A stretch of 64,000 nt of DNA, taken from positions 1,514,293-1,578,292 of the forward strand of contig BCIH01000004.1 in NCBI GenBank assembly GCA_002897115.2. The letters run 5' to 3'. Source of the stretch: Prototheca cutis. Its lineage: Eukaryota; Chlorophyta; Trebouxiophyceae; Chlorellales; Chlorellaceae. The position numbers were made by a program, and so were the translations under genes. The stretch's first letter is position 1; every line of letters begins with the position of its first letter. Below the pieces are notes generated by a model. It did not search any database. It saw only the letters and a program-made list of their open reading frames with translations, and was not told the DNA's origin. Below are positions 1-14,189 of the stretch, piece by piece.

Positions 1-147
1 GGGGGGGCATCGTGCGCGAGCTGAATCTAGATCTGTGTGTTGATCGACCGGCTGGGAATCCTTTGATCTGCTGTCGTTCGTCAGCCTGGCATGTGATGGT
101 GATTCAGCACTACCCTGCCGCTCTCCATCCCAACCTAATCGATGCAG

Positions 148-3551
<3,404 letters not shown>

Positions 3552-4058
3552 GCCCGCCCTGCCAAGGCACGGCCTCTGTACCTTTCTACCCAAGCCGCCG
3601 CTGGTGCTTTGCTGAACTGCCCAGTTTGTACACTGCGGCGTAGATGAAATGTGATGTATCACAAGAGACGTACATGCAACAGTGCATCGGGCCGGCGGGA
3701 GGCAGGGTGGTTACGATATATTGCACCGCGATCGCCGACTCGGCGATCTTGGGGCCTCCAGCAGCCCGACGCCGCTGGCAATCATCTACAAAACTTTGAG
3801 CGGGCAAAAGGCTTGCATAGCGATCTGGATGGAGGCATTCCGCTGGAAATGACCTTGGCCGCATGATGTGAGGTTTAAAATCTTCTCATGGAATCCATTT
3901 GACACCTCTCGGAAAATCCAAGCCCCCGCCAATTTTTCAATTGGCGCATCTGTGGGCCCTGTTTTGAAATGGGGATCTCATGCCGGAACTCTCGCCATTC
4001 CTTGCCACATTTGTCACATGAAACTGGCCGCGGCGAATACCCACAGTTGAAGAACGAC
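3552..4058. other. Intergenic region after the alpha-glucosidase
   Basis: Spacer between two + strand genes, holding the 3' UTR of the glucosidase and the presumed promoter and 5' UTR of the next gene. An AG at 4045-4046 could be an acceptor for a 5' UTR intron. I see no convincing coding sequence. Confidence 0.5.
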
Positions 4059-5965
4059 ATGACGCACATCCTCAACCAGTTCTTCGTTCCGTTCCTGCCG
4101 GTGAAGAAGCGGGACCGCGAGCACGGAGCATCGGCCGCACGGACCAACCCTGATCCAGCGGCAAGCTGCTGCGACATCGATAGCGCTGAAACCTATGTGC
4201 TGAGCAGGGAGAGCTCAACTGACTCGTGCCAAGACGTGTTTGTTTGCAAGCGTGTGCGGCGTGCTTGGACCGCCGCGAGGCCGACCGACAGGACTGCACC
4301 GGACGAGGTATGGGGGTCTGCTGCCAATGCGATTTTGCCTTGAGAATGTTGTTCAGAGGTGATTGGGCATTGGGCGGATTGTAATCGGGGGACTTGGGGC
4401 AATGTCCGAACAATTGCCCGGCAACCGCCGACCTCCTCCCAGGTTTTCCGAGTCATCACGCCTTCGCGTACATGCGTGCAGGAAGGACTGGCCCCGGGGG
4501 CTTGCTCCATCACATCTTCCGGATCCCCATGCAGCTCATTTTCGTTTTTCGACGATTCGCTGCCCTCAACGCCATCCTCGGTGGGGCCAGGCTGGGGAGC
4601 TGATTTGGCCCGGGAGTCCCCCACATGGCGAGATGGCCGGGAGGTGACGGAATGCCTGCTGGGCCACGTCCAGTCCTACCCCATCCTGTGCGCTCTTGTC
4701 CGGCGTCAGCAGATGGCCATTGTGAGCCCCCGGAAGCATGCCAACGGGGACTGTCGCGACACCCTGGCAGGTAGGGACCGATCGGGAGGCGGGCGGGGGG
4801 GATCACCCATCAACCTACGAATTTCTCGGATGTTCCCAGGGCCTGTCAGATTCGGGCCAGTACGGCAGCTCCCGGCAAGACTCACATGTCTGACATGGAC
4901 ATGATCATGTCAGACATCATGCCTGTCCATGGCATTCATGGCCCTGATGGCACTTGCCCCTGTCTGACCCAACCCTTGCAGAGCTGCTCGCCCTGACCCT
5001 GCGAGCCGGCTTCACACCCGAGGAACTCTCCCCTGAGCGCGTCATGTGCATGCTGTGGATCCTCGATTCATGGTAGGCATGGCATGTCTCTGCCATCACA
5101 AACTTGCTGGGTAGCAATGGGTGCATGTCATGTGCACTGATCTCTGGAAGTTGGGTGGGGCGGTTCGGAGGCACGATGACTCGCTAGCTTCCTTGCAGCT
5201 TCCCACCGAGTTTAGGGTTCCAGACATTTTTATGCTCCACCACTTGCCACGTGCATGACAACAATCACCACATTCTGTGTCATGACAGAGCATTTGCCAT
5301 TTTCCATACATAACCCCCCCTCTTGGGATGCCGTCCCTGTGCCGCAGGCATTCACAGTACAAGAGCCGGGTGGACGTGTGCCTGCAGATGTACCTCTCTC
5401 TGCACCCCTCGCCCGTCCCACTGTATCACCACCTCAAGGAATGCATGCTGCCGATGCAACCTGAGGTGCGCTGTATTTGTGGGGCACGAGAGTGCATCAG
5501 GATGACACTGTTGTGCGGGAGATGACGGTGCGGTTGGCTTGCCGTCGACCCTGAGATCCTGGGGCACAGGACGCGCTTGTGGGTGTTTTTGTGAACTGAT
5601 CTCAATCTCTGACCCATCGCCCACTCATGCGCAACAGCCCCCTTGCCAAATCACAGATCCTGCGTCGATGCGGCTGGAATGCGCGTGTGGAGGAGGACGT
5701 GCCCGGCTGCCTCGCGGCGCTCGGTGCACACCCTGCCTTTGCGTCCGTGCTTTCTTTTGTGAGCGAGGAGGTGCTGCGGCGGTGCGCCGCGGCCGCAGCC
5801 GCGCAGCATGCCACACAGCCGGTCGATCCTCGGTCCGATCCCCGGTCCGAGTCTCGGCAGGAGTCCTCAGCGGCTCTGCCGACAGAAACGGAGCAGCAGG
5901 CGCTGCACAACCTGCAACTGCTCGGCCTGCCCCTGGCTTTTGATCGTGTCGTGTCAGTGTGCTAG
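4059..5965 (+). CDS. Hypothetical protein, six exons, PIP-like N-terminus
   Basis: Not recognised. A phase-consistent model joins 4059-4307, 4443-4770, 4982-5072, 5199-5250, 5358-5465 and 5657-5965 (378 aa). The start is the first ATG in the open frame after a possible acceptor at 4046. The first residues read MTHILNQFFVPF followed by basic KKRDRE, which resembles a degenerate PCNA-interacting motif (hydrophobic-x-x-FF then basic residues) without the usual Gln. A Ser/Thr/Asp-rich stretch follows (about residues 30-140). A helical-looking C-terminal half contains ELLALTLRAGF, MCMLWILDS, VDVCLQMYLSLHP and ILRRCGWNARVEEDVPG. An alanine-rich loop precedes the last 25 residues. The small exon 5199-5250 is the least certain part, because an alternative frame there looks more protein-like but breaks phase. 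A nuclear DNA-metabolism role is only a guess from the N-terminus. Confidence 0.55.
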
Positions 5966-7543
5966 TCATGGCCGGCCATTCGGTGCTCACGGCTTCGACA
6001 ATCAGCGGCACATGTACACTTGCCGCTCCATCCCCGGCCGCTGCCCGCCCACATCTTTCAGGCTTGCTGAGCCACAGGCGTCTGTTTTTTGGTTCCATGC
6101 GACCTGTGGCGCGGTTTGGGCAGGCAAGGTGGGCCGACCGTCTGGGCCCCTTTGATGGGTCCATGATGCTGTCACGTGTGTGGCACCTGTCCGTCTCTTT
6201 CTTGCACACTCCAAGCCTGTGCACGCTCTACATTTTGGCCGCTCCTTGCTTTCCACCACCGCACGCTCCCAAACGTAGATAGCCCATTCCTCATTGCGCT
6301 GTATCCTTTTGTTCACGTAGTTAGATAGCTGCTTGGCCCAAGACAGGGGCCCTTGGCATTACCCCTTGCTTCTTCCTTGTTGCTGCCCAGCCTGGCACCT
6401 GCCGAGCGACCATCAGACACGTTGCTTGCCGTCGGCTGATTCGTCACAATCTCCTTTGGCTCTGTATCTCGCCGGCCTGGGTTGCTGTCCACTATCCATC
6501 CCGGGCACCACCCTTTGTTCGAGACCGGGTTCCTTTGTATGTCTCCTGGACACATCTCCTTGTTTTTGCTGTCCGCCGGCGCAGCCAGTCCTGCCACTTA
6601 CCGGTCACGACGAGCACCTTTTCACCGCTGGCCGGTCACGACGAGCACCTTTTCACCGCTGGCCGGTCGCGACACGGGCACCTTTGCACCGCCGCACCGC
6701 GGCCTCTCTGCACGTGGGCCTCGCACATTGCGGCAGCAGTCCTTGTGTTCCAGGGCTGTGTGTCAGTCCGTCCACTGCGCCGTTCCTCTTGCCATTTTCT
6801 TTTCCTTTGGGTCGCTGTGCTGGCCACCATTCGACGGGCCAATTCAGGCACATGCAGCCCCTCTCCTGACACGCCATCCTCCCAACTCCGCTCTGGTGGC
6901 ACCCAGTCCATTCCGTCGACAAAAATCTGGCCGTTGCAGTGGCCGTGGGGCAGGCAATGGCCATCTCAAGGCCGCTGAGAGGACCCCGCCTCATGCTGGC
7001 GACCACCCCTTCCTTCCTTCTTGGAGTTTTGATGAGGTTGCCCCCCCCCACCCCCAAACCACCCTCTATCAAGGGCCAGTCCCCCCAGTTCGCTCAACAT
7101 AGTGAGCCCCGAGGAACGGACCCCGTCCATGTATGACCCCACCACATTCTGTGCTGTCCCCGCAATGCGAGTCCCGCGCAACCCAGCGCTCTAGCCTCCA
7201 TGACATTGGGACTGGAGCGACGCGTATCACCTGCTTGCATTCGTCTGGCCGTTCTTCCTTTCCTCCCAGTCGTGCATGCACCTGCCGCTTGTTTTCTCAT
7301 TATTATGTCCATCTGTGCATTCAAGTGAGATGCCCCGCAGCGCCAATGTGTGCACGCACCAGCCCCAATCAATCAATTCTCTGTTTCCAACTCTCCTTTG
7401 TATTGCTGCGTTGAAGGATTTCGTTGTAACTGACACGCGGGCCGGCCATTTTTTTTATTTTTAATTTTGGGGTGGGGGGGTCAGATGTCTGGGTGCGTCG
7501 GTTGGCTGCGCTTGTGCAGTCTGGGGTTCTTCCAGGACCAGTC
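5966..7543. other. Gene-poor spacer
   Basis: About 1.6 kb of low-complexity, C- and T-rich DNA between the hypothetical gene and a dispersed repeat. Long open frames here (for example 6482-7102 +) are Pro/Ser/Arg-rich in all frames, lack splice or domain support, and I do not call them genes. It contains the minisatellite at 6601-6695. Confidence 0.5.
6601..6695. repeat. 31-bp minisatellite, three units
   Basis: Two identical 31-base units (6601-6631 and 6632-6662), each starting CCGGTCACGACGAGCACC, are followed by a diverged third unit from 6663. Confidence 0.92.
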
Positions 7544-8140
7544 TACCGTGCAGGGCAAAAAATAATGCAACCAGTTCAGCCAGCAACAGCGTCACCTCAC
7601 CCCGGGGGTTGCTGGGCATCACGGATGGCCCGAAAATTTTCACACTCTGCAAGGCAATAGGAAGGTGGATGACCATCTTAATGATGGACCACCTCCTTTC
7701 CCTTCCCGGGGGAGTGAAGGAACCCCGGGGGTTCCCACCCCCAGTTGGGAAGGCTGTAACCCCCCAGGATGGATGGATGGATGTTCATCAGCACTGCGGC
7801 GCTGGGCACTGGAAGAACGCCGGCCGCTTGCCGGTCTTCTGCAGGTGCTGCACAATGTGCCTCATGTTCAGACACGCCATCAAGTCTCTGTTCCAGAGAC
7901 GATGCTCGCCTTTTGGGGGCCGGCACTCTGCGTTGGTGCAGCACCAGCTGATGACACACCACCGTGGGCGTCTGCTCCCTGCACGACCTGCCCTGCTGCC
8001 AAGAAAGAACCCAACCCATCCTCTGAGCGACGTGGCCAGGGAATGCGATCCAACAGGCATTTTGTCTGAAAAACATGCCCTGCTGTGCAGGTGGGAGTCT
8101 TCTGACGAATCTCGACAAGGTTTCATCATGTCCTGCCGTT
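7544..8140 (-). repeat. Dispersed repeat, copy 1 (long form)
   Basis: Read on the minus strand, this segment matches 51421-51781 on the plus strand over both ends. It starts AACGGCAGGA-ATGATGAAACC and ends TTGCCCTGCACGGTA. The copy here is about 597 bases, the other about 361, so the second copy lacks or has diverged in a central portion. Both lie in intergenic DNA. Translated similarity such as MPVG-HSL and WVGF follows the DNA match and no transposase domain is visible. It may be a short non-autonomous element or a remnant of a larger one; I see no clear terminal inverted repeats or target-site duplications. Confidence 0.75.
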
Positions 8141-8481
8141 AATGTGGTTCGCATACTCGCAGTATGACTCCCCGACAGGCCGACCCTCTTCAAAACCGGT
8201 CGACCAAGGGACTATTCGTTGCATCACATGGTCTATCATCATAACTGCCAGTCCATGACAAAAATAGTGCACGCAGCGGCGGGTATCGACCAGCCTGGGC
8301 TGCTGCAAACTCTTGGGACATCATCACACAGTGTGGCGCAGTGCAGTGCGGTTGAGCAGGGTGCAGACAGATTCATTCGTCTGCGCATGCTGTCTTCTTG
8401 AACAGACTCTGATGCGCGCACGCTCCAAGGGCGACCAACGCTCCGATACCCCCATCATCAGCAATCGTGCTGGCCGGCTCT

Positions 8482-10664
8482 CTAGTGGGGCGTGGAGGCA
8501 CCGACCCCGGCAAGGCCTGGGATGACGTCATTGGGGTCGTGGTCACGCCAGCTGGCGGTGATGGTTTTGGTCCGCGTGAAAAACTGCGCGCCCATCTTGC
8601 CCATCATCTGCAGGTCGCCATTGAAGGACCCCCGCCAGCCCGTGAAGGAAAAGTAGGGCAGGGGCACAGGGATGGGGATGTTGACTCCCACCATGCCCAC
8701 GTTCACATCGTGTTGGAACTTGCGAGCCGTCGCGCCGTGCGAGGTGAAGACCGCGGTGCCGTTGCCGTGAGGGTTGGCGTTGATCAGGGTCAGGGCGGAT
8801 TCCAGGTCGGGCACCTCAATGCAGCACAGCACGGGCCCGAAAATCTCCTCGTTGTAGCACTCCATGTCCGGGGTCACGCCAGTCAACAGCGTGGGGCCCA
8901 CAAAGTTGCCGCGCTCGTAGCCGGGCACGACGATGCCACGCCCGTCGATGGGGCAGCCAGCACCCTGGGCGATGCCTGAGGCAATCAGACGCTCGCAGCG
9001 CTCCTTGGCTGCGATCGTGATCAGCGGGCCGACGTCCGTGCCCGACTCCCACCCCGCGCCCACCTTGAGCGTCTGGGCCTTGGCCTTGAGCCCCTGCTCG
9101 TATTTCGCCATCGTGCCCTCGCCCACAAACACCGCGACGGAAATGGCCATGCAGCGCTGGCCCGCTGCGCCAAAGGCTGCACCTGTCAGCGCGGCCACCG
9201 TCGCGTCAAAGTTGGCATCTGGCATGACCACCGCGTGGTTCTTGGCGCCCTGGTTGCTCTGCACACGCTTGCCGTTGGCACAGCCGCGGCTGTACACGTG
9301 CTGGCCGCCCGCGTTCGACCCCACAAACGCCACCGCGCCAATGTCTGGCGAGTCGAGGATCGCATTCACCACGCCATGTGAGCCGTGCACGACGTTGAGC
9401 ACGCCAGCGGGGACCCCAGCCTGCTGCGCCAGGTCAGCAAGCATCATCGCCGCACCGGGGTCGCGCTCCGAAGGCTTGAGCACCATCGTGTTCCCGGTGG
9501 CCAGAGCCATCGGGAACATCCACAGCGGGATCATCGCAGGGAAGTTGAACGGGCAAATGCCAGCCGTCACCTGCATTGTAGGCACAGCGTTGGTCTCAGG
9601 TACTGCCTGGACATGCGTGGGAACCTCAGCACACACATCATCCTCGCAATGCACACGCACGTACCCCGATGGGCTGGCGGACGGAATAGGTGTCGATGCC
9701 GGCAGAGACGTTTTCCAGCATCTCACCCATGAGGTCAGGGCCGATGCCTGCGGCGTACTCCACAACCTCCAGGCCACGGAAGACATCGCCGCGGGCATCG
9801 GCCAGGGTCTTGCCCTGCTCGCGCGTGACGCAGGCGGCCAGCTCGTCCATGTTCTCGCGGATGAGTTGCTGCAGCTTGAGGAAGACGCGGGCACGGTGGG
9901 GCACCGCGGTCTCGCGCCAGGCGGGCAGCGCTGCCTTGGCCGCAGCCACCGCGGCGTCAAACTCCGCGGGCGTTGTCTCGGGCAGTCGTGCAACCACCTC
10001 TTGCGTCGCCTGCAGTGTTGTTGTCAGTGAGGGAAGGGGGGGGTGAATGGGTGGACAGGTGCTGGCTAGGGCACGTGATGGGAGATACACTGGTTCCTTT
10101 GTGCGCTGAGAAGCAGGGGGATGGTCACAGACCGCCGTTTGCCAATTTACATATCCAGAGCCCATCGCTTGCGTGGCAGGAAGCACACCCCACCCTTTCT
10201 TTCACACAAACATACAAAAGTCTTCGTACCGGGTTGATGACCTCCTGCCACTTGTCCGTCTTGGAGCTCACAAACTCGCCCCCAATCAGCAGCTTCACAT
10301 CCGGCTGCACCGAGGGACAACGGGCATGGGGGGGGGGGGGGGGGTTTGACCAAAATGCACCAGCGTGCGCTTACCAAACAGCTTGGTGCGTGCCCGTAAA
10401 CGTAATCACAGTCATATCTACGAAAATGTCCCAGCAAGACGAGGCATGGGCACAGCCACAGGCGGTGACCGAGTCGTAACCCCGAGGGAAACCCCGGCAG
10501 CACACGACACCGCGGCGCGGCCCACGTAGGGAATCTCGGCCCACGGCCCGGTCTCGCCCCCACATGAACACACTCACCGCTCCAGACATGCTGCGAATGG
10601 TCTGGAAGACCGCGGAATTGGACCCCGCACATCGTCGGGCCAGACGGCCGGTCAGGGCCTGCAT
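8482..10664 (-). CDS. ALDH6: Methylmalonate-semialdehyde dehydrogenase (ALDH6), mitochondrial
   Basis: CoA-dependent oxidation of (methyl)malonate semialdehyde to propionyl- or acetyl-CoA in valine and pyrimidine catabolism, in the mitochondrial matrix. Exons on the minus strand: 10578-10664, 10230-10304, 9665-10009, 8482-9570; 531 aa, usual for the family. The first exon encodes a basic, Ser/Ala-rich leader ([14 protein letters not shown]...) typical of a mitochondrial presequence. Then come [46 protein letters not shown], the catalytic Cys in [22 protein letters not shown] and a C-terminal FTRTKTI. The short last segment is usual for ALDH6. A 16-base G run on + in intron 1 (C on the sense strand, close to the acceptor) acts as pyrimidine tract. 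Confidence 0.97.
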
Positions 10665-11563
10665 CGTGCCGCGCTGTCGGGACCGACCGGCACAAACAGT
10701 ACTGCTGCCTGAAAGGAAGTGTTATACTCGTAGACTTACTTCCTTGAACCCAATATGTATATAAATAAAAAAATGTATGGAATTGGCCTTGGTTACGAAC
10801 TCGCTTTGTTTCTTATGAACATTTCCGGAGCGTCCAGTAGTGATTCTGGTGTTCAGCAGTGATCAAACATGTTTCCACGTCAGAAATGAAATGATGCTGG
10901 CGCTGGAGGCCTCCTTCGAAAATGCTGTGGAGGCATCTTAGAATTGTTCATTTTGCACACATGTCTGTCAGATTGCAGAACTGGTGATAAAAAGATCGCG
11001 GCCATGATCAGAGGTGGCCGGCGAACCCGAAACCGTGTCGGTGACAACGTGCTGGGGTTTTGATTCGCTGGGCAAGCCCTAGGACGCCAGTGAGCAAGCT
11101 GTACAGTGCTGTGGGTTGTGTATGAGCGCAATGGTACGTTGGGGAACTGCGACTGACAATGCTCACCAACGAGGAGCATGAGCAAACAACAGTCCGCTGG
11201 AGGTCACACAGCGCACGCTTGCCGTGTGCTCTTGACATGGGATACCGTATTCATGAGTTTGTGAACGAACTGAAACAGTTGCGCGGATACAATGCTGCCT
11301 GCACAGAGTGCGGGGCAATGGACGACTGTCACGGGGCTGTCATGGGCCCCTCGGCTAATGCCCCCGCGCCCGAGGTTTCGGTCGTCGTGATCCCAGATCC
11401 CCACCCCACAGGGGAGCGAATGCTGGGTAGCAGAGCTTGTGTCCAAATCTGCCTCGAGCATAGTCCATCATGCGTTGTTATTAATTACTGGGTTGCAAGC
11501 ACATTATAACAGCAGCGCTTCTGCTGGCTCGCGTCGTCCCGGAGGTCTCCCTTGGGATCGACG
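10665..11563. promoter_or_regulatory. Divergent intergenic region (ALDH6 / ENTH)
   Basis: Nearly 0.9 kb between two divergent start codons, so it should hold both promoters and 5' UTRs. It is AT-richer than its surroundings near 10730-10790 (ATATGTATATAAATAAAA), a possible TATA-like stretch for the minus-strand gene. No ORF of interest. Confidence 0.4.
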
Positions 11564-13933
11564 ATGGACAAGCTGCAGAATGTCGACTGGCGGGGGCTGT
11601 ACAAGACAGCCACCAACAAAGTGAAAAAGTATGCCATGAACCTTTCTGAGCTGGAGCTGCAGGTTGAAGATGCCACCAACTTGGAGGTGGGTCGGAGAGT
11701 GATTGGCTTGGCGTGCTGCGGGTGAGCCAGCCCAGGCTCCTCGGTCTCCCGGGCCTTCCAGTCCATGAGTCGGCGATCCTTCCCCTTCACGTGCACGGCA
11801 GGTGTGGGGCCCGCATGGCTCCGTGATGAACGAGATCGCGGAAGCATGCTACGATCCCGAGAGCTACAAGCAGGTCATGGGAGTCCTGTCCCGCCGCCTG
11901 AAGGAAGAGGTACACCGCAGGGGTGGTGGTTTCCACTGCGTGTGCAGAAGCATGCAGTGCGTTTGTGCGCCAGATACGGATGAACAGGGAGGGTTTGAGG
12001 TATACAAGGCGCGTCACGGCGGGGAAAAAAAAGGTATTCTGTGGCTTTCACGAGGCAAAACCGCCGACCACCTCGCGCCGCCATGCACGCACCGCCCTGA
12101 TCAGGGAGAACGCTGGCGCATGTGCTACAAGGCGCTCCTTCTTCTGGAGTTTCTCATCAAGCATGGCCCCATGGTTAGTGCTGGCTGGCTGAGTTGTTGC
12201 TTGTGGCGGGAAGGTGGAGGGGCATGCATGGCGAGCAGCGTTCCGTGGAGGGAAGAAGAACGCCTGGACCCATCTTCTTGACAGACAGGTGCACCTGCGC
12301 AACATGGCAGTGCCTGTTCGAAACGACAAGCGTACCGACCCTAACTCTTTGCAGCGTGTGGTCCGTGACCTGGAGACGAGTGGCGGTGCCCTGGAGCGGC
12401 TGACGCGGTTTGAGTACAAGGACGCCAATGGCCGGGACCACGGCCAGAACGTGCGGCACCGGGCCAAGGAGATTGTAACCCTGCTGGCTGACCCGGCGGA
12501 ACTCCAGGCCGAGCGGGAAAAAGCCAAGGCCAACCGGGCCAAGTACACCGGTGTGTCGGCCGCCGACATGCGCCATGGCAGCAGTGGATTTGGGGCCCGG
12601 GCGGCGGGCAGCAGCGCTGGCAGGTTCTCGCGGGGCGCTGGAGCGTCGGCGGAACGGCCAAATATCGTGAGCAACGTGACGAGCAGCGTCAGCAACTGGG
12701 TGCCCGGGTTGGAGCCCTCGGGCGGGCGGCACGCCACGCTGGCCGGTGGCAGCTTCAGTGAGTCGGCCGACCTCGACACAACCCGCATCGCACGGCACTC
12801 GCCCGACTGGGCCGATCCGCACCACGACGGCTCCCACGTCATTTCCAAGCGTGCCGGCGGCGGTGTGGGTGGAATTGGGGCTGGCGGGGGTGCTCTGGCT
12901 GGCGAGGATGCCCTGGCGGCCACGCAGGCACGCATCGAAGCCCTGCGGGTGAATGATGCTCGTGCCGAGCCCCAGGCCGTCCCCAAGCCTTTTGAGACCG
13001 GTACCTTTATCATTTTCTTGGTTTGGGGGATGGCGAGGGTGATTGCTGTTCTGGTCTTTGGGTGTTCGTGCACATGGCTCCCCTGGTGCGGTGCCAACAC
13101 AGAGCAGCTGGCTGGCTGATCCGATGATCGAGGGGATGACACCGTTCTCCTCACTCGCACCCCTTTCCCCGCACCCCACCCCACCCACAGCTTCTAGCTC
13201 TGTCCCGACGGAGCAGCGAAAGAAACTACTGACGGATGTCAAGGTCAATCCCAAGATTGCTGCTTCGCTGGGACTCAAGGTTTCCGCCCCGGCGAGGAGT
13301 GCCACTGCTGCGGGCCCCCAGGGTCACGACGCCTCTGCGGCGTCGGTCGCCGTCGGGCCAGCGGCGACCCCTGCGTCGCCACCCGCTGCTGCGGCGGCAG
13401 ACTTTGACTTGCTGGATGTCGGGTTTGGCAGCGCCGGCCTGGAATCGACGGCTCCGCCGCCCACAAGCATTGCAGTATCTTCCAGTCAGACTGTCGCCGC
13501 AGCGCAGGAGGTGTTTGATCCGTTTGCAGCCATGGCAACAGGCGATGCCGGTGTCGTCAGCGTCACTGCAAGCAAGAGCGACGACGCTTGGGACGCATTT
13601 GCGACGGGCCCTGAGAGTGGCCCTACGAATGGTCCGGCCGATGGCTTGTGGGGCTTGGATGGTGGCGCCGGAGGCAGCGTCAACACTGATTGCGCTGCCG
13701 CTGGCCGGGCGCCGCTGCCGGCCGACCTGTTTTCGGTGGCGCCGGTTCCACCACCACTCACCATGCCCGGCATCGGTGCTGGGGTTTCCGGGGCCCCAGG
13801 GAAGCAGAGCCCCGGGCTGGCGGCGCCTGATGCCTTTGGCAGCATGCTGAGTGCGGGTGGGTATGGCACAACCACCACATCGCCGGGGGCACACAAGGCC
13901 GGGCCTGATCCATTTGCCGACCTCCTCAAATAG
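11564..13933 (+). CDS. ENTH-domain epsin-like endocytic/trans-Golgi adaptor
   Basis: Membrane-curving clathrin adaptor that binds phosphoinositides. Exons: 11564-11686, 11802-11909, 12105-12173, 12355-13000, 13191-13933; 562 aa. The ENTH domain fills roughly residues 10-150: NLSELELQVEDATN, WGPHGSVMNEIAEACY, RWRMCYKALLLLEFLIKHG, FEYKDANGRDHGQNVR and RAKEIVTLL. The rest is long, Gly/Ser/Ala-rich and predicted disordered, with DLLDVGFG, two DPFA motifs (one in the C-terminal tail DPFADLL) and WDAF, which look like clathrin/AP-2 or GGA-ear binding peptides. No NPF motif or ubiquitin-interacting motif is obvious, so it is closer to plant EPSIN1-3-like proteins than to animal epsin. Convergent with the WD40 gene 256 bases downstream. 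Confidence 0.94.
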
Positions 13934-14189
13934 ATGGGCAGTGCGGTGAGCAATTCTCAGCATTTTGACCCGCCAGACATGCAAGCACTGTGTTTTTTTG
14001 GGTTGTAGATTGGATGAATGCTGTTGACGTAGGCACTTGGTGTGCGGTGGCTTTCCTCCGGACAAAGGTAGGGGCACTGTTTCTCTACTTTATGGGAGAA
14101 CTACCAATGTCAGCACTCCAGATGGTGTGCGGGAAGAGCAGTGCTGCCGGAGCTTCATCTCTCTCACACTTCCACCAGACTCAACCAAA

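Noticed and set aside
6482..7102. 206-codon + strand open frame in the gene-poor island
   Set aside because: Low-complexity composition, overlaps the minisatellite, open in several frames, no domain or splice support.
7609..8193. Open frames on both strands inside dispersed repeat copy 1
   Set aside because: Shared peptide fragments with copy 2 follow from DNA similarity; frames are broken in copy 2 and no transposase or reverse transcriptase motif is visible.
8933..10030. 365-codon + strand open frame
   Set aside because: Antisense shadow of the ALDH6 exons; GC-rich codon usage keeps the opposite strand open.
12048..13305. Two ~377-codon minus-strand open frames
   Set aside because: Antisense to the ENTH gene, no domain and rich in Arg/Pro/Ala as expected for a shadow frame.
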